Assembly (NCBI GenBank): GCA_947179485.1
Contig: OX359245.1
Span: 68,373,067 to 68,437,066, forward strand
Direction of reading: 5' to 3'
Source: Allacma fusca
Taxonomy: Eukaryota > Arthropoda > Collembola > Symphypleona > Sminthuridae
DNA length: 64,000 bases
The translations under genes were made by a program, and so were the position numbers. The stretch's first letter is position 1, and each line of letters starts with the position of its first letter. This document shows, in pieces, positions 24,934-35,029 of the stretch. The notes below the pieces were generated by a model, which saw nothing but the letters and a program-made list of their open reading frames with translations, searched no databases and had not been told where the DNA came from.

Positions 24934-25567
24934 TTAACAAAGCTGAATATTCTCATATACCCTCAAGCCGTCGTTCACAATATTTGATTGGACTGGAGGA
25001 GGAGGCAACGGTGACTCGTACGTATTGTTATCATCTGCAAAGCTGTTCAGGATGCTTGCGCTACTAGTGAAGGAGACCAGCCGCAAATCTTCTCCTCTTG
25101 ACGGCTGCACTCGGGGGAATAATCGCTGTTGACAATACCAAATGATGATCGCTAAAAAAGCTGCTATCAATACCATCAGCCCAAAGATAGCTGCAAGTAA
25201 TAAAATGAGATTTTATACTTTTTGCAGCCTTCGGGTTTCCTTTTCCTTGTTTCCAAAATATAGAAAAAAGCATACCCCAAAATATGGTGGCTGCAGACGA
25301 GTCCTTTTGGGGGCAATTAGTCACGGATTTGATGACTGATTTAACGGGATCGTCAATGACTGCGAGGTTTGTGACACAACATATCCCGTCATGGATAGTT
25401 TGCGCAAACTTGCTCCCTCCTTTCACACAATCAAAGCAGCTGCCCGTGTAGTGACACTCTGGAAGAAATGAAAAGAAAAACTCGTGGGAAATAATTTTTC
25501 CTGTACATAATAACAGGTTTAGAAGTAAAATAAAAATTTACTTGTTCTCACCGTTTAACGGATTCAT
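24934..25567 (-). CDS. Small single-pass membrane protein, Cys-rich ectodomain
   Basis: Three exons: 25552-25567, 25276-25458 and 24934-25190, with GTGAGA and GTATGC donors and TTCCAG and TTGCAG acceptors. They join in one frame of 151 residues. The ectodomain has Cys at 7, 13, 16, 32, 33 and 54 (the segment GSCFDCVKGG is typical). A strong membrane segment spans about 61-85, followed by a 66-residue cytoplasmic tail with SPLPPPPVQ. No signal peptide is seen, so the first exon may be wrong or missing. It lies inside the Polinton, on the strand opposite to the capsid genes. The C-x2-C-x2-G pattern next to a membrane anchor recalls the membrane-proximal end of class II envelope proteins, but that is speculation. 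An ordinary host membrane protein captured as cargo is equally possible. Confidence 0.6.
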
Positions 25568-25827
25568 GGTCCCAAAACCGTGGAAATCTAGAATTCCCGA
25601 ACTTCAGTTGGTTTAAAATCAATGAAAAGGAGATGCTCTGGTCTTGCACTCTGTAAAGCAAATGACACTTGCACAGAACAGAAAAGATTATGAAGAAACG
25701 ACATTTTAACGTCGGTCACTCTTGCATTGAAATCTTATCGTTTGTAAAAACTAATTAGTCACGTATACAGAGCAGGGAGTTGCATCTCTCCTATGTTTAC
25801 ACTTTTACAGCTTTGTGTATCGCCCTA

Positions 25828-27350
25828 TTATTGAAGATCCCGTTTTGTAATGTAAGTGACAATGTTAGGATGATTTCCTTTAATTTCCAAATCAATAAGC
25901 CTTTGCTCTTCAAATCTCTGAAGGTTGGAAGTTTGCCCATTGTACTCTAACCTGTCAGATCTGATCCATTGATCGAGAATCATAAATTGATTAGGTTCAC
26001 GTACCCTATTTAAAGCTACGTAATCCATCCCAGCAGAGTTTTGTCTTGTTCCCAAGAAAATTGCTATGGAATTTACAGTGAGACCCATTACCTTATGTAT
26101 GGTTAAACCATAACACAGTCGTAAAGAGTACACCTCAAATTTTCTGACATTCCTATCCCATAGGCTGTATTCACTATATTTGAAGACGGGTATTCCTCTT
26201 GTTCCCCTACTTGTTGTATGTTGATGAACCACTGTATACTGCGGAAAATCAAGTAGTATGCACAGTGGTGTGCTGCTTTTTTCACAAGTATTAAATATAA
26301 TGTCAGCTACTTTCCCACAACTCCCGTTACACAACCCCCAAGGTGTCATTATGTTTTTAAGTAACATAACAGGACACCCAATAGCTATGTTTAGAATTTC
26401 GAAACCATTAGGAATGGAAACAATTTGATCTCGACTAAACTGTTTTTTCAACATAGTTTCGTTGTGCTGAAAAACTTGGAAACGCCGCGGAAATACATGG
26501 AGACTGTATGCAAATTTTTCCTGCTCTTCCAAACTTAAGTTGCACTGCATTCTGGAACGTAAGAATAACACGTCCCGTTTGTTTGCCTAATTTTTTCTCA
26601 CTCGTTCTAGAAACTGGCGAAACTCGAACTGTTAATTACTTTGTCCAATTTGTCTGAATAGAGTTTTTAGAACAAAAACTTTAGTGAATAAGTTGTATAA
26701 TTCGTGACCCCTCTTACAATAAGGAAATTCATTCGTTTATTTTGAATTAAAAAGTGAGGTGTCGCCTATTGGCCCAATTTGGAAAATATCTCCCAGGAGA
26801 CACACCGACCGTCCTGCAAAAGGTTGTTGGTTGTTGGATGGATCATACTTTCTCAGTAGTTGATCAATGGTGTAAAAGCTTCTTGTACCAACAAGTGAAA
26901 ACTCGTCAATAAGAATTCGTTTTATTTTCCCCAATTCCTCGGCTCTCTTGGATTGAACATGTACTGCACGTATAAAATTCTCCAAGTCTTGCTCCTTGCA
27001 ATGAATTGGCAAACCTATTACTGAATGTAGTGTGCGACCTTGCACGTTAAATGCAGATACTCCCGTGTAAGCGCAAATTATAAACGAGAAATTTTTGTTT
27101 TTAACTGCGTGTCTTTCCAGTGTGTATTTTAAATGATGACAAAGAAGACTTTTTCCTGTTCCACTACTGCCTACTACAAGCAGTCTTAGAGGATTTTTAA
27201 ATTGATCACGCCGGCCTTTGCACGTGTTGTTCTACAATGTGTACAATTTGCCTTTGTTGAAGTGACAGGTCTTTGAAGGGAATGCTAGGTGGCTTGCTAC
27301 AGGTGGGAATCCAACCTAGTTTCCAAGCGTCAAAAATATTTTTTGAGCTA
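25828..27350 (-). pseudogene. PIF1-type helicase relic
   Basis: Reading from 27350 down, the segments are: DLSLQQRQIVHIVEQHVQRP, then after a frameshift near 27210 the Walker A VVGSSGTGKSLL, TGVSAFNVQGRTLHS, Walker B ILIDEFSLVG and CLLGDIFQIGPIG. A stop follows at 26737. After a gap of about 165 bp, the C-terminal block at 26571-25828 has GCPVMLLKNI, LRLCYGLTIHKVMGLTVN (motif VI) and DYVALNRVRE. These are the SF1B helicase motifs of PIF1. The version with PLRLLVVG and GLTLHS-like motifs is common in Helitron/Helentron proteins, but no Rep domain is adjacent. It lies head-to-head with the Polinton genes starting at 27644. It may be a Polinton helicase or a nested Helitron fragment. Non-functional as it stands. 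Confidence 0.85.
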
Positions 27351-27564
27351 AAAATTACTCATTGTGATTAACTGAATTGTGGTCAACAACTGCTCAGTTC
27401 CGTGGTAGGAAAATACGGTTCATAGATAGGGAAAGTAATGTATGCGCCAAAGTGTTGCATAATGAGACCCTCATTCTTGATCGGGCGAAGTTTCGAATTT
27501 CTCTGATATCTCTCACTCAGAAACAACTCGGGGCAAGCAGGCTTGGGGTGACTCATGTTAGTGG

Positions 27565-27572
27565 TATATAAA
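27565..27572 (+). promoter_or_regulatory. TATA box of the first rightward Polinton gene
   Basis: TATATAAA, 79 bp upstream of the ATG at 27644, in the roughly 290-bp divergent region between the helicase relic and the rightward genes. Confidence 0.5.
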
Positions 27573-27643
27573 CTCGGAAAAATTGTTATCACTATCTCAA
27601 ATCTTTGATATCATTCACGCTTAAGCAAACATTTTTTCTAAAT

Positions 27644-28336
27644 ATGAAAAAATTTAAACTTTCTCAGCGTTTCGGCAAAGGTGAAAATGGAGAAATCTCA
27701 AGTGAAACGGAGAGATTTTTTCCAAAGTTGAAATCATTTGATACGCCATTGCCAATATCCTCGGGTCCAGCAGTGATTTGTTCCGAGTTTTCGTGGGCAT
27801 TTTTTGAGAAACATAATGCGTCTTATTTTATTGACTCTGAAATTCTTGTTCGCAAACCTTTCAACACTCGTCACCGTTGTAATTTTGTTCATCTTGGTCG
27901 CCGGAACCGTACCGGGACAGTAACCACGATCAACTTCAGTGAACACGAAGGACAGCAGCTGTTGGCATTTATGGGCCCCATTCTGGACCAAATTAATCGC
28001 CATCCCATACCTGGGAATGCTTTCGAGGGTCAGATTCCATTTTTTGAGAAAAGGCCATCACATGCAGTGGACCACCCTGACTTGCTAAAACACAGCTTCT
28101 GGGACGAACCGGACTTTGAGAGCTCCTCGGTTCGAGGAAGGATTATTTACAACCGTATAAGAGGAGCTTATGAGCTTATTCTCAATCGCCCACTTAGTGA
28201 AGCATTGGCTATTAAGTACAAGACCTGGCTCGGGCCTACACTAACATTTAACTTACAAGCCATGCGGAACTTAGAGTCCTATCTAAGCAGTGTAGTCAAT
28301 TCGGGAGAAATCATTTCGAAGCGGGAGAAATCATAA
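27644..28336 (+). CDS. Polinton hypothetical protein (230 aa)
   Basis: ORF from ATG 27644 (MKKFKLSQRFGKGEN) to TAA 28336; an in-frame upstream TTG is ignored because a TATA box precedes this ATG. It is soluble, with a charged N-terminus, an arginine-rich patch (HLGRRNRTGTVTT) and a tryptophan-containing C-terminal third (KTWLGPTLTFNLQAMRNLES). I recognise no domain. It is the first rightward gene of the Polinton and one of its few uninterrupted ORFs, which suggests either slower decay or a spliced product. Possible roles such as DNA binding are not supported by any motif I can name. Confidence 0.6.
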   Translation: MKKFKLSQRFGKGENGEISSETERFFPKLKSFDTPLPISSGPAVICSEFSWAFFEKHNASYFIDSEILVRKPFNTRHRCNFVHLGRRNRTGTVTTINFSEHEGQQLLAFMGPILDQINRHPIPGNAFEGQIPFFEKRPSHAVDHPDLLKHSFWDEPDFESSSVRGRIIYNRIRGAYELILNRPLSEALAIKYKTWLGPTLTFNLQAMRNLESYLSSVVNSGEIISKREKS

Positions 28337-28591
28337 AATTGCACCTAATATGTCAACAACTTATTGGTTTTGTCAGGTTCATTCGAGGGTTTGTCAATTT
28401 AGATTATCTACCTACATTGACAACAGAAATCGTTTCTGAATTCATTATCTAGTACTTAGATTTTGCGTCACTTTTACTACCCGGACAAGTGTCCAGTGTA
28501 TAATTTCCTCAATTATTGGAAAGACAGAACTTTGGGACATCTCAGTTCAAGTTTAACGTTCGTGTGAGCTAGATTTTCTCCAACTTTCAGA

Positions 28592-29466
28592 ATGTATTGC
28601 AAAATCTATGAAAGGCATATTGACATGCCATCCGGTTACAGACTTTACCAGAAAATCATTATTCCTTTTATAACACCTACCTACTTACAGGAGCCAGATG
28701 CAGTCGTCACTATTTTGGACGACTTCAATATTTTTGGGAAAAATGTGTGGAGCAATTTTCATTATTGCCAACACAGGAAACCACAAGGTGTTAACCAGCG
28801 AGTTCACGCTTTCCATTTTCGGTGTCTTCTTCTTAAATTTCGGGAGGGCTACATAGACGAAGGGGGTATGTACACGGGAGAGTTGTGGAAGCTAAAGTGT
28901 CCGGCTGACAATTGTGAGGCTAGTATTCGCACATTTTGGGATACTGTTCCGAAACACCGTATGGGTAAACCAAACTTTAATTGGTTCACCACATTAAAAA
29001 GTAAGTTAGGTTTTAAATCTACATCGTTTGGCTATAAAGTTAACTCAGAGTAGTTCACTCTACAAGATTTATCACGCTTATTTATACCAATTTTTAAACC
29101 TAAAACGCAGTGTCAACCCCCGATTCGGTGTTTCTGAACGGAGAAAGTATTGAGTCAGCACCCACTCTTGTGAGATTGAATGAATATGGATCGCCAACTG
29201 GCACATTTTTTTGTAATTTTAACAATTATCTTATTTGAATACTTTTTTGGATGGGTACTTATATAATTTAAATAAATCATATTGCTGCAGTGGGACGAGA
29301 TGTAGGACTACTAATTCCCAACGGATTTTTAAGTGTTGATCCTCCAACAACAGTACCAGCCCACTTGCGGCGCCAGGACAGGAGAGAAACTTTAGCTCTC
29401 GCAATTACTAAAGCACACAAGCCACCACAGCAGAGCAACGATGCAAATAATTTTTCAATACTTTGA
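28592..29466 (+). CDS. Polinton hypothetical protein, two exons (194 aa)
   Basis: Exon 1 is 28592-29000, ending at a consensus GTAAGT; exon 2 is 29291-29466, after TTGCTGCAG. The phase-1 join gives 195 codons including TGA. Exon 1 begins MYCKIYERHIDMPSGYRLY and has a Cys/His-bearing middle (HYCQH, HFRC, KCPADNC) that could bind zinc. Exon 2 begins MGRDVGLLIPNGFLS and ends NNFSIL. Reading through the donor gives an alternative 153-residue end (KVNSE). Two further phase-compatible exons follow at 29510 and 29681, so this donor may splice to alternative 3' exons. No family is recognised. Confidence 0.55.
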
Positions 29467-29509
29467 ACTAAAATAAATAGCAGTAGATGAGCACATTAAT
29501 TATTGATAG

Positions 29510-30264
29510 ATGCTGTCGAGCCAGTTGCCGGACCGTCATGTATAATTGATTACCCACTGAGGACACCGTCGTATATTCCTGAAAGCTACACTTCTTCACG
29601 ACAAAGTAATTGAGTGCATATAATTGTTTAAATAACTTAAGATGCTTGACGTTAGGGTGCAAGATCATTATTTTTCATAGACATAGCTGAACCAGTTGCT
29701 GGTCCGTCATGGAGAATCGGTAATCCGTCAGTAGCTTCACCTTATTCTCCCGGAAGTCCTACCTTTTCCAAAATATTAAACGAGATTTTGAGTCTGGATG
29801 AGAGTATTGACAACTTTGTGACACCTGGCGCATTGTGTGAGAGAGACGCTTCTAAAATTTCTCACGGCGTTAGCATTTTGCAAGATATGAGTTTCGAAAC
29901 CTTTTTTGAAAGCAAAGGTGCAGTCTCCCTTGCATCTCTATCTGATCGTGCAGAAAATACAAGAAACATTGACACGGGGAATAAGTTCGCTGGTGACGAT
30001 CCCATGGACGCGTACACTACTGTTGCAGCCAAAGCTGTGGATGGTGCGACACTACTGTGTCCGGCAGAATCACCACCACCGGACTTTGATGTGAGCGATT
30101 TTTACAAATTGGTTTCTCCTACTGAGTCAGAGAATGAGGTAGACGCAGATGCCATAATTCCGGAGGAACAATTTTTTGGTTTGAGCAAAATTGTTGACAC
30201 AGAAAATCCTTTCATTCGCGGAGTGCTTCCAGTTGAGCACGCAAACTATAAAAACTCTGACTAA
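29510..30264 (+). CDS. Polinton hypothetical acidic protein (duplicated exons)
   Basis: Exon A is 29510-29605 (donor GTAATT) and exon B is 29681-30264, after TTTTCATAG. Both enter in phase 1, and exon A leaves in phase 1, so they join in frame. Their starts are paralogous (VEPVAGPSCI in A, AEPVAGPSWRI in B), indicating exon duplication. Exon B continues to an acidic protein rich in D/E (SPTESENEVDADAIIPEEQ) and ends ANYKNSD. No ATG is available at the front, so these are either 3' exons of the gene at 28592, spliced from its 29000 donor in compatible phase, or the first exon is unidentified. No domain is recognised. Confidence 0.45.
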
Positions 30265-30411
30265 ATAATATACATCGTTTCCTCAGGTGTTTTGTTCTTG
30301 TTCGTCTGTAACAGTATTTAGCCTGCGAATTATAGTACCTTTCGTGGTCAATCAACAACAATATTAAGTACTTTAAATTTGTAAGTTGTTTGTGTATTTC
30401 AATAAGCCAAG

Positions 30412-32091
30412 ATGAGACAGGGGACGACTGCACCACCGCAGCCAATAAAGACGGGTGGAAATAATACGGTAAGGAGAAAATTTTTATAAGTAATGTATTT
30501 TCGAATTCTACTATTAGTGATGCTATCACGAACGTATTGTTTACAGGTGTTCAGGTGTAGTGTAGAAAACTGCCCATTTTTTTGTAGAACGTACGTAAAT
30601 TACGAAAGTCATTTAGAAACAAGACATTTTTGTATCGACTGTTCTCGTTACTACAAAGATAAAGATGAGCACGGCTGTCTAATGTCCGGACAACGAACAG
30701 GTTATGTAGACGCTGGTGCAAGGCTGGATTTGACTAACTTTTACGAGTACAGTCGCAGTCATGGAGGGAGCATGATTAGCTACAAATATAGGCATGAATT
30801 AAATACTCCTGACATTGAGTCAACTTTCTCAGACGTTGAACCTGCAATTAAAACGCTGCTAAATGAATTGTATGCAATACATACTCTTTCTAAGATAGAA
30901 ATTAGTCTGGGCATTCAAATTTGTGTGGGCAGAAATTGTCCAAGAAAGTGGGCAAATAGGTTTTAAACAGGCGCTTATATATTTCAAATCTTCGCATTAT
31001 GAACTGCAAACTCCAGAATCAATAGATTCGATTTTATTAAATAGTGCGTCTGATAAAGTGGAGAAGAAAAATACTTTTTTAGACAACGGTTCTTCATTGT
31101 ATATAGTGAAAAATGATTTTTTAGTGGTTAAAATAGGTGAAATTCGTTTATTCATGAACTCTAGGGCAAGTGGTTACTTAGAGATGCCATTTAAGCACAG
31201 GAAGGGCTATATTAATTTCAAAAATAATGATAATAATTGTTTCAAGCATTGTGTGGCAGCCGCTTTGTTCTGAAACGAACAAATTGAAGAGAACAGGGTC
31301 ATTGGGCAAACTAACAAAAACCTTGCATCTCATAATACTTGGATTAAATATTTTTCTAAGATTGATTTTTCAAATATTCGCAATTCAGTTAACATTTACC
31401 ATGATTTGCCAAAAATTGAAGAAAGAAATGAAGTCGCTGTTAATATACTAAGTCATTATCAGGGAAATGTTGTCATGATTCGAAGCAGCAGCGCCCGAGC
31501 AAAAAAATTATAGCACTTTTTTTTATTACAAATGCGAATAAATTTTTAGGTTACCGTGGACCTGCAAAAACTTTCTTTTGCGAGCTCTGTTTTCGCTCAT
31601 TTTCATCCCTGAAGCATTGGAGTGATCATGAAAATGTGTGTAAATCAGGGGATGAGATAAGTGAAAAACTACCAAAAGAAGGCGAGAAATTAAAATTTAG
31701 TAGGCCAGAACTAACCTTACCATATCCTTATGTTTTATACTGGGACTTTGAATGTTTTTCCATTGATCCAGATGATAAGCATTTATTAGGAAAACAAACA
31801 ACTATACAAAGTAAATTCGAACCCTCAAGTTATTCATTTTGCATTATCAAGAGCAGCAGTGAAGGGCAGCATATTATAGCACTTGAGTATTATGACGGTG
31901 ACAATCCCGTACAGCATTTTTTCAAAAGTGTATTCAAGTATGCTCAGGAGTTACTGTACTCCATTCGTACAACAAATAATTTTGTTGTACCTACAAAGGA
32001 GGAACGCGATATGCATGAAAGGACAACTCACTGCGAGTTTTGTAAAAGCAAATTTTCTGGATGCGTAGAACTCAGGCTGGTAAAGGCATAA
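30412..32091 (+). pseudogene. Polinton DNA polymerase B, N-terminal part only
   Basis: A first exon 30412-30468 (MRQGTTAPPQPIKTGGNNT) splices over a 78-bp intron (GTAAGG, TTTACAG) in phase 0. It joins a C2H2-like finger (FRCSVENCPFFCRTYVNYES) followed by CIDCSRYYKDKDEHGC. After a frameshift at about 30923-30960 comes the block ASGYLEMPFKHRKGYINFKN then NDNNCFKHC, typical of Polinton pPolB. A TGA at 31271, further stops and a frameshift near 31490 follow. The C2H2-like FFCELCFRSF region leads to exonuclease motif I, YWDFECF (about 31738). The frame ends at 32091, and motifs Exo II/III and polymerase A-C (including YxDTDS) are absent. Dead: the polymerase domain is deleted. Confidence 0.85.
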
Positions 32092-32241
32092 ACAGGAAAA
32101 ACGTTGGCCGTGTAGTGAAACGTGTGTACAGAAAATATGTACAAACAAACGTGCGCCATTAATACGTGAATTCGTGTTTATTGCATTGGGGTATATGTAT
32201 GTATGTATTAAACTAAAGCTAGTATTTTATAAGTTTTTGTA

Positions 32242-33090
32242 ATGAGTGAAATTGGTAGCAGCTATTTAAATCAAAGATTAGCAGGCGCATTTTAGGGAAT
32301 ATCGGGGTTTCTTAAGAATCGCCACGAATTTCGGGATAAAGAGGTCGTCAGTCGAGAACTACGAAAACTAGAGGGATATTCGTTGCACAATCAAATAAGG
32401 CGTAAATTCAAACGACGCCGAATCATGGTTAACTTTATAAACGAAATTTGGAGTTCCGATTTAAAAGACATTGAAAATATAGCTCCTTATAATGAATGTA
32501 ATTATTTTGTAATTGTGGTGGTTGATAGTTTTAGTAAGAAGGCGTACACGCTTCTTTTAAAAAACAAAAATTCGGAGTCTATGATATCTGCATTTTTATC
32601 GATTTTCAAAGAAGCTGGAGCTAAGCCAATGTACTTATTTAGCGACCGTTAGAAAGAATTTACTTCAGCAGCTTTCAAATTATTTTTGGAAAAATATGAG
32701 ATCATACCTTATCATATTCATTCCATTATAAAAGCCTCAATTGCCGACAGATTTATTAGGACGCTTTTTACAAAACTGCAAAGATTTATGACTCAGAAAA
32801 ACACGCGAAATATTAGCAAGGTCCTGCAAATATTTACAGGTACCTACAATATTTCATTTCATAGCTCCATTGGGCGCGCCCCGAATACAATAACTGCTAA
32901 AAATGCTTTTGAAACATGGAGATACTTATACAACAAACATTTAGAAGAGGTAGTCTCCAAGACCACCACCTAAATTTGCAGTAGGAGGTTCTGTACGCAT
33001 CTCTCGAGCAAAGCTTTTGTTTGAGAAAGGGTATTCGGAAAACTTTAGCCGCGAATTATTTAAAGTGTCGAAAGTTCATGATTCAAAATA
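32242..33090 (+). pseudogene. Polinton integrase (rve), stop-interrupted
   Basis: ATG 32242 opens MSEIGSSYLNQRLAG, followed by a TAG near 32293. A run then continues in the same frame through LHNQIRRKFKRRR into the integrase core. The first catalytic Asp is at 32458 (WSSDLKD) and the second at 32644 (LFSDR), directly followed by a TAG at 32650. The expected catalytic Glu is an Asp codon at 32746 (ASIADRFIRT). After a frameshift near 32970 the C-terminal chromodomain-like block appears (FAVGGSVRIS, FEKGYSENFSRELFKV). The enzyme would join element ends to target DNA, giving the 6-bp duplication. Two stops, a frameshift and the E-to-D change make it non-functional. Confidence 0.9.
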
Positions 33091-34679
33091 ACCTATAACC
33101 GTTTGTTCCATTTAACGATAACGAACATTTTGTGTATCTTAAAAACACCGGGAATTTGTCCGCATTCAGGGGCGTCAGTGACATTGTTCAACAGTTACCC
33201 ATCGACTTTTCTTTTAATAAACACCATTACAAAGTTGGGCTATCAAATCTAAGATACACGCCAACGTCGCCTAAAAGTCTAGAATTAAAAACAACAGCGA
33301 AAAGGAGAGAAAGGCGGTCCACACGGATACGAAAAACGTTTACTCCTCTACATCATTCTTCAGTTCCGTTAGGACCATTGTTTCCCGACTATACAAATCC
33401 TTTAGTAACTGAGCATAAAATCGTAAAAGCTGAAAAGGAAACTCTTTATCAGTTTACTAAAAAATTTAATTTGGGCATTGGAAAATAAATCAGCCTTTCT
33501 ATAGCACAAACGTATGTTGATTCAGAAGCAACAAGGTTTGTTCCAACATTGTATGTAAAATCACGAAGCCCTACATCATGGATTTCATTGTCAAATCCGT
33601 TGGCAACTCTTTTTGGTTTTAACAGAAGAATATTTTTTCAGGGTGTTTATATGGGGAATACAGTAACTGACCAATCAGTGTTTGATATATATTCAAAGGA
33701 CACAGATTTTTCTGTTCGAGTATTTCAACAAAATGGTAACTACGTGGGGAATTTTATTATGGTGGATCAGCAATTTGACGCCCTCTTCACAATCAACAAG
33801 AAGTCCAATGAAGATTATAAAACATTTTTTACAAGACTAACGTATCTTTTAAGAGACAGAGGACTCAATGTGGGATTTTCATTTGATGAGGAAACTAAAT
33901 GCACAATGATTGTAAGCCTCCCCACGGCCAGACCTACAAATTACATTATATTACCAAAAGAGTTACAGGATTGCTTAGGCTTCATTAATGATCGTTTTTA
34001 CTTTGGAACTAAATATACGTCTGAAGTTCCTTTTGATATTAAAGAATTTGAGAAAATTACACCAATTAATCGGTTGATAAACGCACGCTACTTCTCGCTA
34101 CAATTTTTGGCAATGAACGAGCCAAAATCTCTGAAAATTGCAGACGTGTTTGCAGAGTTAAATAATACATTTGTGGATCAATTTCACGACCAGTTTCCTA
34201 TTACTTTTTCCTATGAGGACGGTGAAATAGTTTTAAATGAAATTCCTCCCGACGTCACAATTCAGCTACCCAAGGTCTTGAGAGACTACTTCGGTACTGG
34301 CAATACTGAGTTCCAATCAAACACCAGAATCGCTGCCGGTAAGCAGGTAGTACAACAGGAAGAAGAAATTGAATATCAGGAAGAACACGGAGAAGGTTTG
34401 CCCGTTCTTGGAAGTAAAAAAAGGATCCTTGTGTTATCCAACTTAATTGAAAATCAGACTTATGAAGGGCAAAAGGTTCCCGTTCTACGAGAATTAAATT
34501 TCAATGATAACTATAATAATGAAACGGAAATTAATTTTAACCCAGTCATGTATTTGCCTTTAAAGAGCGAACAAGTTACTTAAGTTCGTATAAATTTTGT
34601 AGATGAGAGTTTGAAACCAACTGATTTTGAGGAAACTGAAACCGCAGTTACTTTACATTTCAAACCCAAATATGCGTAA
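33078..34679 (+). pseudogene. Polinton capsid-associated structural protein, stop-interrupted
   Basis: One frame of 533 codons from ATG 33078 to TAA 34677, broken by in-frame TAA at 33096, 33486 and 34581 but with no frameshift I can see. The N-terminus (FVYLKNTGNLSAFRG, LPIDFSFNKHHYKVGLSNLR) and the later blocks IILPKELQDCLGF, MYLPLKSEQ and ETAVTLHFKPKYA recur in a structural protein next to capsid genes of Polintons and related viruses. Whether it is the penton/minor capsid or a fibre-like protein I cannot decide. Its stop overlaps the next ATG (ATGCGTAA), a compact arrangement. About 340 codons (33549-34583) are still open. Confidence 0.75.
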
Positions 34680-35020
34680 GGTACTTTGTGATGATAAGGC
34701 TTGCGTTCTCGAACCAAATCATCAGACACAAAGCGGAAGCGGAGGGGAACAGTCATTTTCTTATATGGCTTCTCAAGGTCTTAATCCTGAGGCATCCACT
34801 AAAACCGGTTGGAAGCAGTATTGCGTCATCTAAAAAACGGGAGCGTAAACAGTCTGGTGGAGGATTCCGCAGAAACAGAAGCGTTCAGGCGCGAAAGGGT
34901 AGAACAACTCGCACAAGTAGGAGAAACCCGCTGCGGAAACCTAAAAGAGTAGGAACTAAAAGGATTCAAGTAGGTTTAGGTAGACGAACGGGCAAACGAC
35001 GTTGTGTCAGAAGGAAATAA
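34672..35020 (+). pseudogene. Polinton small basic virion protein, frameshifted
   Basis: ATG 34672 overlaps the preceding stop and starts MRKVLCDDKACVLEP, then QTQSGSGGEQSFSYM, a Gly-rich segment typical of a small Polinton protein encoded before the major capsid. The frame stops at 34833. The natural C-terminus continues in another frame to 35020 as an Arg/Lys-rich tail (KKRERKQSGGGFRRNRS, RRTGKRRCVRRK) suited to binding nucleic acid inside a capsid. A hydrophobic middle present in relatives seems shortened. It ends 9 bp before the major capsid start. Confidence 0.65.
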
Positions 35021-35029
35021 AATTAAACC

